DNA of 64,000 bases, taken from Vibrio sp. CB1-14. Lineage in GTDB: Bacteria; Pseudomonadota; Gammaproteobacteria; Enterobacterales; Vibrionaceae. The stretch spans positions 1,550,001 through 1,614,000 of the forward strand of contig NZ_CP115920.1 of the NCBI RefSeq assembly GCF_040412085.2, written 5' to 3'. Both the position numbers and the translations under genes were made by a program. Under the pieces are notes generated by a model. The model had not been told where the DNA came from, did no database searches, and saw nothing but the letters and a program-made list of their open reading frames with translations. Shown here in pieces: positions 52,221 through 61,130 of the stretch. How positions within the stretch are numbered: position 1 is the first letter of the stretch; the number at the start of each line of letters is the position of its first letter.

Positions 52221-52553
52221 TCAGTCACTAAAATCAAACGCTGGATAAGTCACTCGAATTCGGCGTTGTTCAGACATCAAACGTTTGAAAGATAATGTCT
52301 CAGTGAGTGAGATGATCGCTTGCTGCGCATCATTTTTTAGCACTGCGCCCGCGACACTGTCGCTGGTACCATCATTAAATGCAATCTCTCCTTGGAATAT
52401 GTACTCCGCATTCAGCGAAGCCCGCTCTGTTGAAATAACAATATTACTTTCTGCAATCTGCAATACCTCGTAACTGTGATTGGCTAAATGCAGCGTTGGT
52501 CGCTCTTTAGTTGGATAGGTAAGTCGATAGTGACGCCTTTGATTTTCACTCAT
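52221..52553 (-). CDS. PilZ-domain protein (probable c-di-GMP receptor)
   Basis: 110 aa. QRRHYRLTYPTKERPTLHLA opens with the RxxxR c-di-GMP-binding motif (RRHYR) and the strand pattern of PilZ; the second motif D/NxSxxG is degenerate (IAESNIVISTE), so binding may be altered. It consists of the PilZ domain only, no enzymatic or membrane part. It may read the c-di-GMP level set by enzymes such as the EAL protein at 30726. The start has a weak ribosome site. Confidence 0.78.
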   Translation of the reverse strand: MSENQRRHYRLTYPTKERPTLHLANHSYEVLQIAESNIVISTERASLNAEYIFQGEIAFNDGTSDSVAGAVLKNDAQQAIISLTETLSFKRLMSEQRRIRVTYPAFDFSD

Positions 52554-52831
52554 GGTTTTCGATCCTAACGCGAATGATGTGAAAACAAGTTAGTAGATAT
52601 TAGGTGCTAGTCGACCTTTCCAATCAATTTTCATGATTAATGATAAATAGGTCGCACTTTGTTGGCCAAATGAGTGTCGAATGCAACATCAAAGAATGAT
52701 GTTTACAATGCGATGTAAGCAGATTGGCTTAACGTTTTCTGCCCAGTCCCCTGATGTGAAGCTGGTATTTGGTCATCAGCTTCCATAGTTGCTAAGATGC
52801 TTTGCTAGTTTTATTTACTAAGGAAAGTCGC

Positions 52832-53287
52832 ATGACGATTCACTACCGACAAGCACAATCATCTGATCTCGCTGAGTTAATACATCTATTGGCTGATGAC
52901 CCATTGGGAGCAAAACGAGAGGATATTAGTTCGCCGATAAATGCTAAGTATCTACAAGCAATGGCCGCAATTGAACAAGATCCAAACAATGAACTCTGGG
53001 TCGTCGAATCAGAGAGCAAGGTAGTTGGTATGTTGCAGCTCACTTTTATCCCTTACTTGACTCATATCGGCAGTTGGCGCTGCTTGATTGAGGGTGTCAG
53101 AATTGTCAAGCAAGTTCGAGGGCAGGGGTTAGGAGAAAAGATGTTCGTATATGCGATTGAGAGGGCACGTGAACGCGGCTGTAATCTGGTACAGTTGACT
53201 AGTGATAAACAGCGACCTGACGCGTTACGTTTTTACGAGAAGTTAGGTTTTGTTGCCAGTCACGAAGGCTTTAAACTCGCTTTATAG
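52832..53287 (+). CDS. GNAT-family N-acetyltransferase
   Basis: 151 aa. The acetyl-CoA loop is RIVKQVRGQGLGEKMFVYAI (R/QxxGxG/A), followed by CNLVQLTSDKQRPDALRFYE and KLGFVASHEGFKLAL, the C-terminal GNAT motif. The start at 52832 follows AAGGAAAG. Stand-alone gene. The acceptor (amine of a metabolite, antibiotic or protein) cannot be predicted. Confidence 0.9.
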   Translation: MTIHYRQAQSSDLAELIHLLADDPLGAKREDISSPINAKYLQAMAAIEQDPNNELWVVESESKVVGMLQLTFIPYLTHIGSWRCLIEGVRIVKQVRGQGLGEKMFVYAIERARERGCNLVQLTSDKQRPDALRFYEKLGFVASHEGFKLAL

Positions 53288-53400
53288 CGGTTTAGGAATT
53301 ATTGAAACCAAGAAAGCGTGACTGCATGGTGATGCGTATTCTTTGTTGCAATAAAAATGTGCTAGAGTAAAAACATAACTAACAATAACTTAGAAAGTTT

Positions 53401-53826
53401 ATGCCTTCACATTTACCTAAATCGTTTAGTAAGCCGTTTTTAAAAATATTTTATGTGCTCGAAGCCGTGCTGCTGGTGGCGATTACGCTTGCCACCATTT
53501 ACGCCATGGTTGAAGAGTTCATGCACGTCTTTACTGAACGTCGAGTGCTGCTCACTGATATCCTGCTGATGTTTATTTACCTAGAAGTTCTCGCTATGGT
53601 GCAGCAGTTCGTCGTGAACGGAAAAATTCCAGTTAGATATCCAATCTATATTGCCATGATGGCCATTGCTCGCTATATCACACTTGGGATGAAAGAAATG
53701 GACGCAACCATAGTCGTTTGGCTATCGGTAGCGGCATTTGTTTTGGCGGCCGCGACTTTGCTTATTCGAGTAGGGCATCATTACTGGCCCTATGTGGATA
53801 GAGATAACAACAAGCCTCAAGAGTAA
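53401..53826 (+). CDS. psiE: PsiE-family phosphate-starvation-inducible protein
   Basis: 141 aa with four helices: VLEAVLLVAITLATIYAMVE, DILLMFIYLEVLAMVQQFVV, PIYIAMMAIARYITLGMKEM and VVWLSVAAFVLAAATLLIRV. Length and the YLEVLAMV / IARYI motifs match PsiE (136 aa in E. coli). E. coli psiE is under PhoB and cAMP-CRP control; I saw no clear Pho box here. The ribosome site before 53401 is weak. Confidence 0.88.
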   Translation: MPSHLPKSFSKPFLKIFYVLEAVLLVAITLATIYAMVEEFMHVFTERRVLLTDILLMFIYLEVLAMVQQFVVNGKIPVRYPIYIAMMAIARYITLGMKEMDATIVVWLSVAAFVLAAATLLIRVGHHYWPYVDRDNNKPQE

Positions 53827-53880
53827 TTCGAGTGGTAAGATAGTGGTTTATGAGGCACAAAGCTTCAGAGGATGTTAATA

Positions 53881-54576
53881 ATGGAATCCATGCCCATTCT
53901 TTATTCTCTGCACAATTGCCCTTTTGCAATACGTGCTCGGATGGCGCTGATTAAAGCGCAGCAACGAGTACGTATTCGCTCAATTAAGCTAGACAATAAG
54001 CCCACCGAACTCCTGCAAGCCTCTCCAAAGGCCAGTGTGCCAGTACTCGTGGTTTCAGAAAATCAGCAATCGCTGTTGGCTGATGAGACGCACGTTCTGG
54101 AACAAAGTTTGGATATCATGGTTTGGGCGTTGTCGAAAAATGATCCTCATGGATTATTGGGAGAGGATAGTCACAATCAGCTTCCAATTATGCTGACATT
54201 GATTGAGGAATTTGAACGAGATTTTGACCCAGCACTCAACGCGTTTGGATGCGCTAAACGCTACCATGAAAATTCAATGAACCCTCTGCGGCAAGAATGT
54301 GAGCGTGAGCTGGCCAAGCTCGAACTTCGTCTTTCAGAGCACCCGTTTCTGTTTGGAGAGCGCGAAAGCCTCGTTGATATCGCCTTACTGCCATTTATTA
54401 GAAAGTTCGCTCGTATCGACAAGCAGTGGTTTCGAGAAGCGCCTTATCCCAAGGTACGTGACTGGTTGACTCGTTATCTAAATAGCCCGTTTTTTTCCAA
54501 AGTCATGGCAAAGCAGCCGCTGTGGTCAGTAGAGCAAGCTGATGTCTATTTTGGTGACTATCAGTTTAAGCGTTGA
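53881..54576 (+). CDS. glutathione S-transferase family protein
   Basis: 231 aa. MPILYSLHNCPFAIRARMAL is a thioredoxin-fold N-terminal domain with CPFA in the glutathione site position, SVPVLVV the cis-Pro segment, and DETHVLEQSLDIMVW the conserved E(S)-like contact. The C-terminal helical domain follows (RESLVDIALLPFIRKFARID). The ATG at 53881 has AGAGG nine bases upstream; ATG 53872 is too close to it. Glutathione-dependent reduction or conjugation is presumed; substrate unknown. Confidence 0.88.
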   Translation: MESMPILYSLHNCPFAIRARMALIKAQQRVRIRSIKLDNKPTELLQASPKASVPVLVVSENQQSLLADETHVLEQSLDIMVWALSKNDPHGLLGEDSHNQLPIMLTLIEEFERDFDPALNAFGCAKRYHENSMNPLRQECERELAKLELRLSEHPFLFGERESLVDIALLPFIRKFARIDKQWFREAPYPKVRDWLTRYLNSPFFSKVMAKQPLWSVEQADVYFGDYQFKR

Positions 54577-54580
54577 AAAG

Positions 54581-55372
54581 CTATCGGCTTAGCGCTTCTC
54601 CAAGCGGTTTAAAGTATGCCAGCAGTGCATCACTGATGGTTTGGCGATGGTGCATATCTGGATACAACGCGATAAGATCTTGTTTCTCGGTACCTGCAAC
54701 GAGGTACGAGTTTTCAATCTCTGAGCATGATTCAATGACAGCCTCAAATGCTCGAGCCATCATTTCAGTTGGCTGAGAAAAGTAGTTGGCACCTGCGGCT
54801 TGATCTGCTTTGACACTTCGAGAAACATAGTCGTGTCGATCCAAACCATCACTGCTTAACAGCACAGTATCAAATACGTTAAGTAACCGTTCATTTAAAG
54901 GATGAGGTAAGTGTTTAGTATTGGTAAGCCAACAATCACTCGCGAACAGTATTTTTGTCTGCGGGCCTGAACGGTCACCAATATCAAAGGCTTTCTCTGC
55001 AATGTAATGGTCAAACGCGTGCCAGAATTCGTGCGCTAGGGCGCCAGCGCCCGCATTTTTAGCAAGTGCCAACTCTCTCTGATTGGGAGCATAGTCCGCC
55101 TGTACTCCTTTACGGCCACCAGTGCCAAAAGCAAGATTCAGATTGCCACGCAGGCCGATAGCCTTGGCTGGAAGTGCGAGGAAAAACGCCAAATCAGCCA
55201 ATGAATCAAAGATAAGGTTAGCGGCGAGATCTTTCTCTTCCGAGTTTACCCAACTTCCAACACGGATGCTGCCAATGCCAAACGTCTGCTTGATATTTAA
55301 AAAAGAAACCTGTTCGCCATGACGATAGTCAGGGCCCTTTCGCGTTTTATATTTGAAGTTGGACAGCTGCAT
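54581..55372 (-). CDS. HExxH-containing protein, putative metalloprotease-like (CLCA_X type)
   Basis: 263 aa. GAGALAHEFWHAFDHYIAEK has an HExxH followed by a possible third ligand (HEFWHAFDH), resembling LPD1/zinc-metallopeptidase-like domains in polyvalent proteins; a similar Vibrio family is labelled CLCA_X (recalled, unchecked). YFSQPTEMMARAFEAVIESC further on could add a conserved glutamate (TEMMARAFE). No signal peptide, so it acts inside the cell unless exported otherwise. It converges on the GST gene with only four bases between them. Confidence 0.75.
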   Translation of the reverse strand: MQLSNFKYKTRKGPDYRHGEQVSFLNIKQTFGIGSIRVGSWVNSEEKDLAANLIFDSLADLAFFLALPAKAIGLRGNLNLAFGTGGRKGVQADYAPNQRELALAKNAGAGALAHEFWHAFDHYIAEKAFDIGDRSGPQTKILFASDCWLTNTKHLPHPLNERLLNVFDTVLLSSDGLDRHDYVSRSVKADQAAGANYFSQPTEMMARAFEAVIESCSEIENSYLVAGTEKQDLIALYPDMHHRQTISDALLAYFKPLGEALSR

Positions 55373-55562
55373 AATAGGGTAAGAATAGGAACTAAGGTTG
55401 CTTAAGTCGTCTTTACACGAGTGTGTGGCGTGCTAGGGAGTATATACCCAAGTGAGACTCAGATGTAGGCTTGGTGTGATTGCAATGAATGTTCATGTGG
55501 TTTACTTGGTTATGGGTTTAGTGGCATATTGTTGCTAAGTGACGGTTTTACAAGGAAAGGTT

Positions 55563-55643
55563 ATGCCTCAAGCTCATCTTATTCGCCACGGGGAAACGGT
55601 CTGGAATGCAAAACTGGTCACACAGCTAAATCTTCAATCATAA
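55563..55643 (+). pseudogene. remnant of a histidine phosphatase (phosphoglycerate mutase-like) gene
   Basis: A 26-codon frame with a proper ribosome site (AAGGAAAG) encodes MPQAHLIRHGETVWNA, which is the catalytic LIRHGET motif of the histidine phosphatase superfamily, then KLVTQLNLQS and a stop. Intact members have about 190 residues or more, so nearly all the gene is missing, including the second catalytic His. It looks like the 5' end of a gene deleted internally. The methyltransferase gene follows 18 nt later. Confidence 0.75.
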
Positions 55644-55661
55644 AAATTAAAGGACTTCGCA

Positions 55662-56453
55662 ATGGATGCATTAATTGCCCAATATACCGATGCAGACGAG
55701 CATTCTCGCTTGACTCGTCAGTATATTACCCAGCTTGAATACGATACGACTATGCATTTACTGAGTGATTATCTTGGCAAAGGGAAACAGGTTAGTGAAC
55801 TGGGTGCAGCGACAGGTCGTTATTCTCTAGAGTTTGCTAGTCAGGGGTGTCATGTTACTGCCGTTGAGTTAGTACCCGATCAAGTGCGTTTGCTAAAAGA
55901 GAATGCTTTGAAACAAGGTTTAGCGCTAGATATCCATGAAGGGAATGCTTGCCATGTGCCTTTTATCGAGGATGAATCTCAAGATCTATGTGTCATCTTG
56001 GGGCCGCTTTACCACTTGAAGACTGCGCACGAGCGTCAGCAAGCGATTCAAGAAGCTAAGCGCATTTTGAAGCCTGGTGGAGTGCTTGCGATAGCTTATA
56101 TTTCTAAGTTTTTTGTTGCAGGATTATTTGCTCAACGTTTTCCTCACCTGATTACGCCTGAGATACTTGGTGAATTGCACTCAAAAGGCACCGTTTCAAA
56201 TCAGGAAGCGGATGGTTTTTTCAATGTTGGCTACTTTGCTTCACCAGCAGAGATGGAGTCGCTAGTCAAAGGAGCAGACTTTCAAGTCACAGCTCATGCA
56301 TCTACAGATGGCTTTAACCGATATTTAGACCAAGGAGTTAATCGATTTACACCCACTCAATACCAGTCTTGGCTTAACTATCACTTAGCAACCTGCCAGG
56401 AACCGAGCTTATTGGGTGCAAGTAATCATGGCCTTGTTATTGCGGAAAAATAA
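55662..56453 (+). CDS. class I SAM-dependent methyltransferase
   Basis: 263 aa. VSELGAATGRYSLEFASQGC is motif I (ExGxxxGxxS/xLEFA), HVTAVELVPDQVRLLKENA motif post-I and DLCVILGPLYHLKTAHERQQ motif II; IAYISKFFVAGLFAQRF is typical of the YcgJ/UbiE-like small-molecule type. A good AAAGGA precedes the ATG. It is unrelated to the rRNA-type methyltransferase at 7555. Substrate unknown. It may once have been co-transcribed with the decayed phosphatase upstream. Confidence 0.88.
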   Translation: MDALIAQYTDADEHSRLTRQYITQLEYDTTMHLLSDYLGKGKQVSELGAATGRYSLEFASQGCHVTAVELVPDQVRLLKENALKQGLALDIHEGNACHVPFIEDESQDLCVILGPLYHLKTAHERQQAIQEAKRILKPGGVLAIAYISKFFVAGLFAQRFPHLITPEILGELHSKGTVSNQEADGFFNVGYFASPAEMESLVKGADFQVTAHASTDGFNRYLDQGVNRFTPTQYQSWLNYHLATCQEPSLLGASNHGLVIAEK

Positions 56454-56477
56454 TTCATCATCTTCAAAACCAACATA

Positions 56478-56510
56478 GCCTTGTTGTTAGCGGTAACGCA
56501 CGAACAAGGC
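56478..56510. terminator. hairpin between convergent genes
   Basis: GCCTTGTT (56478-56485) and AACAAGGC (56503-56510), 17-nt loop, between the methyltransferase and AI-2E transporter ends. T-tract poor. Confidence 0.5.
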
Positions 56511-56562
56511 CATGTATTCGCAGATCTTTGATTAAGTTTCTAAAAACAATCAGAGACAAAAG

Positions 56563-57690
56563 TTATATTCGGTAGTCTTCGACCTCTTCCTTACTTTGCT
56601 TTAACTCGGTTAGCTCACTCTGCGTTTCATAGTTTATCCAGAACAAGAACAACTCATACCAAATCGCTAAGACAATTGCCCCCAAGAACAAGCCTATGAT
56701 GCCCGCAAAGAGCATCCCGCCAATAGCACCGATTAGGATGATAGGCATCGGAACGTCAACACCACGCCCCATTAACATAGGTTTTAGGAAATTATCAGAA
56801 AGACCGCCGGCCAATGCCCAAATCGTAAATATTGTGGTGCTGGTGCCGTCGCCTGTTGAATAAACGTAGAAAATGACCGGAGCGACAATCAAAAGCGCGG
56901 GAAGCTGAGCGATACATAAAATCAAGGTTGCAAGAGTAAGTAAACCAGCGGCTGGTACTTTGAATACAAACATCGCAGCGCCAATAATAGCTGACTGAAT
57001 AAAGGCAACACCGACAACGCCCAGCAATACACTGCGAATGGTTGCGGCCATTAAGTTCGCCCACTGCTCTGCTTTTTTACCAACGGTTCGTACCGCGACG
57101 GTTTCTAGTGCACCAGATATTTTTTCTGCGTGAGCCATAAAGCCGCCGGCTATCGCCAGTGAGATGATGAACATGATAAGACTTGTCAGTGCGCCACCAA
57201 GGATAGAAGCTATGGTGCCTAAGAAGCCTTTAATTTCAGGCAAGAACTGCTGAATGCCTTTTTCAATGTTGGTCGCAAACAAGTTCCAGATACTATACAG
57301 CTTGTCACCGATGATAGGGATTTCGGCGATTTTGTTTGTTGGACCTGGGATCTTAATCTCACCGCTTTGCAGTACCTCCGTCGTATGTGCAACGCCGTCA
57401 TAAATTGAGCCTGACACCAACACAAATGGGATAACTAGAATTGAGATACCAATCAAAGCAACTAGTGTAGAGGCTAACCCTCGCTTGCCACCAAGCGAAC
57501 GTTCAAGCTTTTTAGTGACGGGCAATAAGGCTACGGCAATGATTGCCCCCCACAACACCGGAATAATGAACGGCTTAATGATGTCGTAAGTAAAACTGAG
57601 CAAAAGTACGAGTAAGCCGATTCGAATAGCCGACTCCACCATATTATTAACAAAGAGCTTGCTTTGACGTTGTTCGGTTTGTCTATCCAT
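56563..57690 (-). CDS. AI-2E family transporter (PerM/YdiK-like)
   Basis: 375 aa, about eight helices. DIIKPFIIPVLWGAIIAVAL and the C-terminal DNFLKPMLMGRGVDVPMPII belong to the AI-2 exporter (TqsA/PerM) family; PMLMGRGVDVPMPIILIG is the most conserved segment. The family includes TqsA (AI-2 export) and other anion/Na+ antiporters, so the name does not prove autoinducer transport. The ATG at 57690 follows AGGGA and lies inside the last codons of the K+ channel gene (8-bp overlap). Last gene of a leftward cluster. Confidence 0.9.
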   Translation of the reverse strand: MDRQTEQRQSKLFVNNMVESAIRIGLLVLLLSFTYDIIKPFIIPVLWGAIIAVALLPVTKKLERSLGGKRGLASTLVALIGISILVIPFVLVSGSIYDGVAHTTEVLQSGEIKIPGPTNKIAEIPIIGDKLYSIWNLFATNIEKGIQQFLPEIKGFLGTIASILGGALTSLIMFIISLAIAGGFMAHAEKISGALETVAVRTVGKKAEQWANLMAATIRSVLLGVVGVAFIQSAIIGAAMFVFKVPAAGLLTLATLILCIAQLPALLIVAPVIFYVYSTGDGTSTTIFTIWALAGGLSDNFLKPMLMGRGVDVPMPIILIGAIGGMLFAGIIGLFLGAIVLAIWYELFLFWINYETQSELTELKQSKEEVEDYRI

Positions 57691-58369
57691 TTTGTTGTTC
57701 CCTGTGTTGCAAGTTTGCACTGACTAAACTCGAAACGACGATGGCCATATAAAATACGCCTACAATCGCCTCTAAATACACCACTACTTGAGCCAGTGGC
57801 GTCACTGGACTTATATCACCATAACCGAGAGTGGTTAAGGTAACGAAACTAAAATAGGCAGCATTGGAGAAGTTCTCTCCCCAAGAAATCGCTTCCATAC
57901 CGGTAAATGCGCCAGGCGAATATTCAATGACTACCAAGTAAACGATAGCCCACATTAAGCCAAGCAGGAGAAATAATGCGACTGAGCCGATGACTTTGTT
58001 GGTATTTACCTCGCCATGAAACAGTACCTGCTTTGCTGTGGATTTGAATGTTCCAAAGAAGAAGCAAAAGGTGAGCGCCAGCATGGCGATATCCATTTCA
58101 CGCCGCTCGAATATGAGTTTGAAAATAATGACGGCAACCCAGAATAGAGCGAGTGTTTTCAGAAGTCGTGACCAGTTTTTATCAAACCTAAGGCTCGCAA
58201 AGCAGACGATAAAGGTAATGACAATTGTGACTTGAAGAACACGCTCGATAGCACCACTACCCACAACTTCTGCCAAAGCACCGCTAATCAATAAGGCAAT
58301 TAAGGCGAGAGTCAAATAGAAGAAATTGTTTTCTTCATTGATGTTTTTAAGGCGATTTCCTACTTTCAT
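57683..58369 (-). CDS. two-TM-pore potassium channel-like protein
   Basis: 228 aa with several helices and a pore loop SFVTLTTLGYGDISPVTPLA, the K+ selectivity filter TLGYGD. After four hydrophobic stretches at the N-terminus comes the standard pore-plus-inner-helix (VVVYLEAIVGVFYMAIVVSS). No cytoplasmic RCK domain. ATG 58369 follows AAGGAT and is preferred to upstream ATGs at 58405 and 58414. It sits between the efflux genes and the AI-2E transporter. Confidence 0.9.
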   Translation of the reverse strand: MKVGNRLKNINEENNFFYLTLALIALLISGALAEVVGSGAIERVLQVTIVITFIVCFASLRFDKNWSRLLKTLALFWVAVIIFKLIFERREMDIAMLALTFCFFFGTFKSTAKQVLFHGEVNTNKVIGSVALFLLLGLMWAIVYLVVIEYSPGAFTGMEAISWGENFSNAAYFSFVTLTTLGYGDISPVTPLAQVVVYLEAIVGVFYMAIVVSSLVSANLQHREQQNG

Positions 58370-58428
58370 GTTATCTATCCTTGCTGCTTTGCCACCCGTT
58401 TCCATATTGTTCACTAGCGTGTGGCACC

Positions 58429-59304
58429 TTATTCAGTGTCTTCCATCACCATAATAGAAGCCGATAGACCAAATCTTAGATGAACCCCTTCAGGTAATTC
58501 CTTAATCGAAATACGCACCGGAATACGCTGCGCGAGTCGAATCCATTGGAATACAGGGTTTACGTTAGGCAGCAAGTTGTAACCCACGGTGCCATCTTTT
58601 GGCGCAATCCCCCAGCCAATGGAGTCGACCGTTGCTTCTAAATGCGTGTCTGGATGCGACATTAATGTCACCCGAGCATCACTACCTGGTTTGATTTGTG
58701 GTAGTTGGTTTTCTCTGAAAAAGCCGAATACCCAAAAGCTATTTTCGTCAATCAGCGCCAATAACGGTTGGTTAGTCACCGCTTGCGTACCAGTGCGAAT
58801 GTCGAGGTTGGAAACAAACCCATCGACAGAAGCCACGACACGGGTATAGCTTAGGTTAAGCTTGGCGGATTTCAGTTTTTCTTCCGACGCTTTGATTTTG
58901 AGTAGGGACTCTTGATAAGCGATTTCACGTCGAATCAGATCTTTGTGCGATACTGCGCCTTTGTCTTTTTTACGTATATCGAGCAAGCGGTCGTATTCGA
59001 TTTTTTTGCCCTTTGAGCTGATGATGGATTGCTCAAGTGCTACTTCCGCTTGAGCTAATGCAACCTGGTAAGTCTCTGGGTCAATCTCAAAAAGAAGATC
59101 GCCTTTCTGCACTCTTTGGTTATCTGTAATAGCAACGTTAACAATGGGGCCTGAGACACGTGGCGCGACTTTGATTATGTTCGCCCTTACTTGGCCATCG
59201 CGCGTCCAAGGGTTATTGAAATAGTCTTGGTACTTCTGATACCCAAACCAGGCCGCGCCGCCAAGTATGACTAAGTTCAGGACGATAATAATGGATTTCT
59301 TCAT
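58429..59304 (-). CDS. HlyD/AaeA-type membrane fusion protein
   Basis: 291 aa. A single N-terminal membrane anchor (MKKSIIIVLNLVILGGAAWF) leads to NPWTRDGQVRANIIKVAPRV, typical of the EmrA/AaeA adaptors, then an alpha-hairpin and a lipoyl domain (RVVASVDGFVSNLDIRTG, as TRVVASVDGFV). It should link the inner-membrane FUSC pump to the outer-membrane factor, spanning the periplasm. GGAG lies upstream. The order FUSC - OMF - DUF1656 - MFP is that of aae-like aromatic-acid exporters. Confidence 0.9.
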   Translation of the reverse strand: MKKSIIIVLNLVILGGAAWFGYQKYQDYFNNPWTRDGQVRANIIKVAPRVSGPIVNVAITDNQRVQKGDLLFEIDPETYQVALAQAEVALEQSIISSKGKKIEYDRLLDIRKKDKGAVSHKDLIRREIAYQESLLKIKASEEKLKSAKLNLSYTRVVASVDGFVSNLDIRTGTQAVTNQPLLALIDENSFWVFGFFRENQLPQIKPGSDARVTLMSHPDTHLEATVDSIGWGIAPKDGTVGYNLLPNVNPVFQWIRLAQRIPVRISIKELPEGVHLRFGLSASIMVMEDTE

Positions 59305-59314
59305 TCGGAGGCTC

Positions 59315-59518
59315 CTAAAACCTAATCACAAAGTGGTCGAAGGCAACAACGTACATCACCACGATGGCGAGGAACGTTAGTGAAGGGAATGCGACAAATC
59401 GCGACAACTTAGTTTTGTTCATAATGATCACCGTAATCCATGTGGCAACAATCGCCATACACACGACGAGAGTTAGCGGTGAAAAATAGATATCGCCCCA
59501 AGCGAGTTCGTGTGGCAT
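59315..59518 (-). CDS. DUF1656 small membrane protein (AaeX-like)
   Basis: 67 aa with two helices: MPHELAWGDIYFSPLTLVVC and LTFLAIVVMYVVAFDHFVIRF-like end. PHELxxGDIYFSP is the DUF1656/AaeX signature. Its ATG overlaps the outer-membrane-factor stop (TAAATG) with AGGAG upstream. A structural partner of the AaeA/AaeB-type pump; precise role unknown. Confidence 0.93.
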   Translation of the reverse strand: MPHELAWGDIYFSPLTLVVCMAIVATWITVIIMNKTKLSRFVAFPSLTFLAIVVMYVVAFDHFVIRF

Positions 59519-61120
59519 TTACGGCTCCTCCTTGGTGGATGCGGTTCTAAACATCATTTCTGGTACAAGGGTATTCTCTTGGTCTAATTGGTTATCCCAA
59601 TCCGTTCTTTTTTGCATCTGCTCAATGTTGTCTGGAGACACAAAGCTCTGTCCGGATTGAATTTGCCAACCGCCCCCGAGTGACTTGTAAAGCGCGACGA
59701 CCTGGTTGGCGACGTTGCCCTTGATTTGTGCGTAGCTATCTTCACTGCGAGTCATTTTCTCTACCGAATTGAGCAGGCGTTCAAACGAGATTTGGCCGTT
59801 CTCATATTGAGTAAGAGAGATATTGAATGCTCGCACCGATGCGTTGACCGATTGAAGACGAAGTGCTTTTTGCTCGACATAGAGTTCGTAGGCTTCCATG
59901 GCGTTAGTGACTTCTTGCACCGCTTGTAGAACCTTCTTGTTATAGTTGGTCATGGTCTCTTGGAAACGAGCGTCTTCGAGGCGAATGTTATTTTTAACTC
60001 GGCCGTATTGAAAAATGTTCCAGCTAAAGGAAGGGCCTGCAACTAATGTCAGTGAGTCATTGAAGCTAAAGCTCGAACCTGACGGAACTGAGCTGTCGAT
60101 ACCAATCGAGCCAAATAAGGAAAAGCTAGGATAGAGCGCGGTTTCTGCCACACCAATTTGTGCACTTTGGGCATGAGCTTGAAGTTCTGCGACTTGCAGA
60201 TCTGGACGTCTCATGACCAAGCTTGCGTCGATATTGGAGGCAAGTGCTGGCGCCTCGGGCACAATTGAACCATCGTCATCTTCTGATATAAGAGACTTAG
60301 AGCCTGATGAACGAAAACGTTGTTCATATTCAGCGAGTCTTTGATTCATCCCTCCTTCAAGTAAAGGGTCGACCTGTTCTGGCAGCAAACCGAGCAAAAC
60401 AGCAAGTGCGTTGCGTGCCTGTAACATGGCAATTTCAAGCGCGGGTAGTGCCGCTTTGGTGGTGAATAGTTGGTTTCTCGCCTGCTGCACGTCGAGCTCG
60501 GTGACGTTACCGGACTCAAATTGTACTCGAGTGATGTTGACAACACGCTCTTGAATTTCGATGTTTCGCTGCGAAAGTAACATGCGCTCTTGGAACGAAC
60601 GATAATTGATGTAGTTGCGAGCCACTTCTGAAGTGATGGTCACCAATATATCGTTATAAGAGGCAATAGAGGCGTAGTAGGTTGCCTGCGCGGCTTCAAT
60701 ACCGCGAGCGTATTTTCCCCAGACGTCTATTTCCCAACCTGCATCGAAACTGATGGCGGCGTTGTTAAAGGAACTTTCATTCACATAGGCTCGAGCCAGG
60801 TTGCCCGATATTGCCTGTGCTTGTGGGTAACGCAGACCATCGGCAATGCCTAATACGGCTCTGGCCTGTAAGATTCGAAGTCCAGCGGCCTCGACATCTA
60901 GGTTTTGCTTAGCGGCTTTCTCTACAAGTTGATTGAGAGTCGGGTCGTTAAATTGTTGCCACCAGTTCGCCGTTGATTGTGTGCTCGATTCTGTTTCACT
61001 GTCACTCCATGACTGAGGAAGCACCACCTTGCTGCTCGGCTCAAATTCAGGGCCAAGTGTGGTACAGGCAGTCATCAACATAGTCGTAATAAAGGCTATG
61101 AATAGCCGATAGCTCATCAT
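59519..61120 (-). CDS. NodT/OprM-type outer-membrane efflux lipoprotein
   Basis: 533 aa. Lipoprotein signal with lipobox LMTAC (MSYRLFIAFITTMLMTACTT). Two OEP repeats follow, with the NodT-family motifs ATYYASIASYNDILVTITSE, RPDLQVAELQAHAQSAQIGV and SLFGSIGIDSS. It should form the trimeric outer-membrane channel for the pump. A hydrophilic, glutamine/glutamate-rich tail follows. AGGGACG precedes the ATG, 10 nt after the FUSC stop. The length is longer than the usual 460-490. Confidence 0.92.
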   Translation of the reverse strand: MMSYRLFIAFITTMLMTACTTLGPEFEPSSKVVLPQSWSDSETESSTQSTANWWQQFNDPTLNQLVEKAAKQNLDVEAAGLRILQARAVLGIADGLRYPQAQAISGNLARAYVNESSFNNAAISFDAGWEIDVWGKYARGIEAAQATYYASIASYNDILVTITSEVARNYINYRSFQERMLLSQRNIEIQERVVNITRVQFESGNVTELDVQQARNQLFTTKAALPALEIAMLQARNALAVLLGLLPEQVDPLLEGGMNQRLAEYEQRFRSSGSKSLISEDDDGSIVPEAPALASNIDASLVMRRPDLQVAELQAHAQSAQIGVAETALYPSFSLFGSIGIDSSVPSGSSFSFNDSLTLVAGPSFSWNIFQYGRVKNNIRLEDARFQETMTNYNKKVLQAVQEVTNAMEAYELYVEQKALRLQSVNASVRAFNISLTQYENGQISFERLLNSVEKMTRSEDSYAQIKGNVANQVVALYKSLGGGWQIQSGQSFVSPDNIEQMQKRTDWDNQLDQENTLVPEMMFRTASTKEEP

Positions 61121-61130
61121 TATTTCGTCC

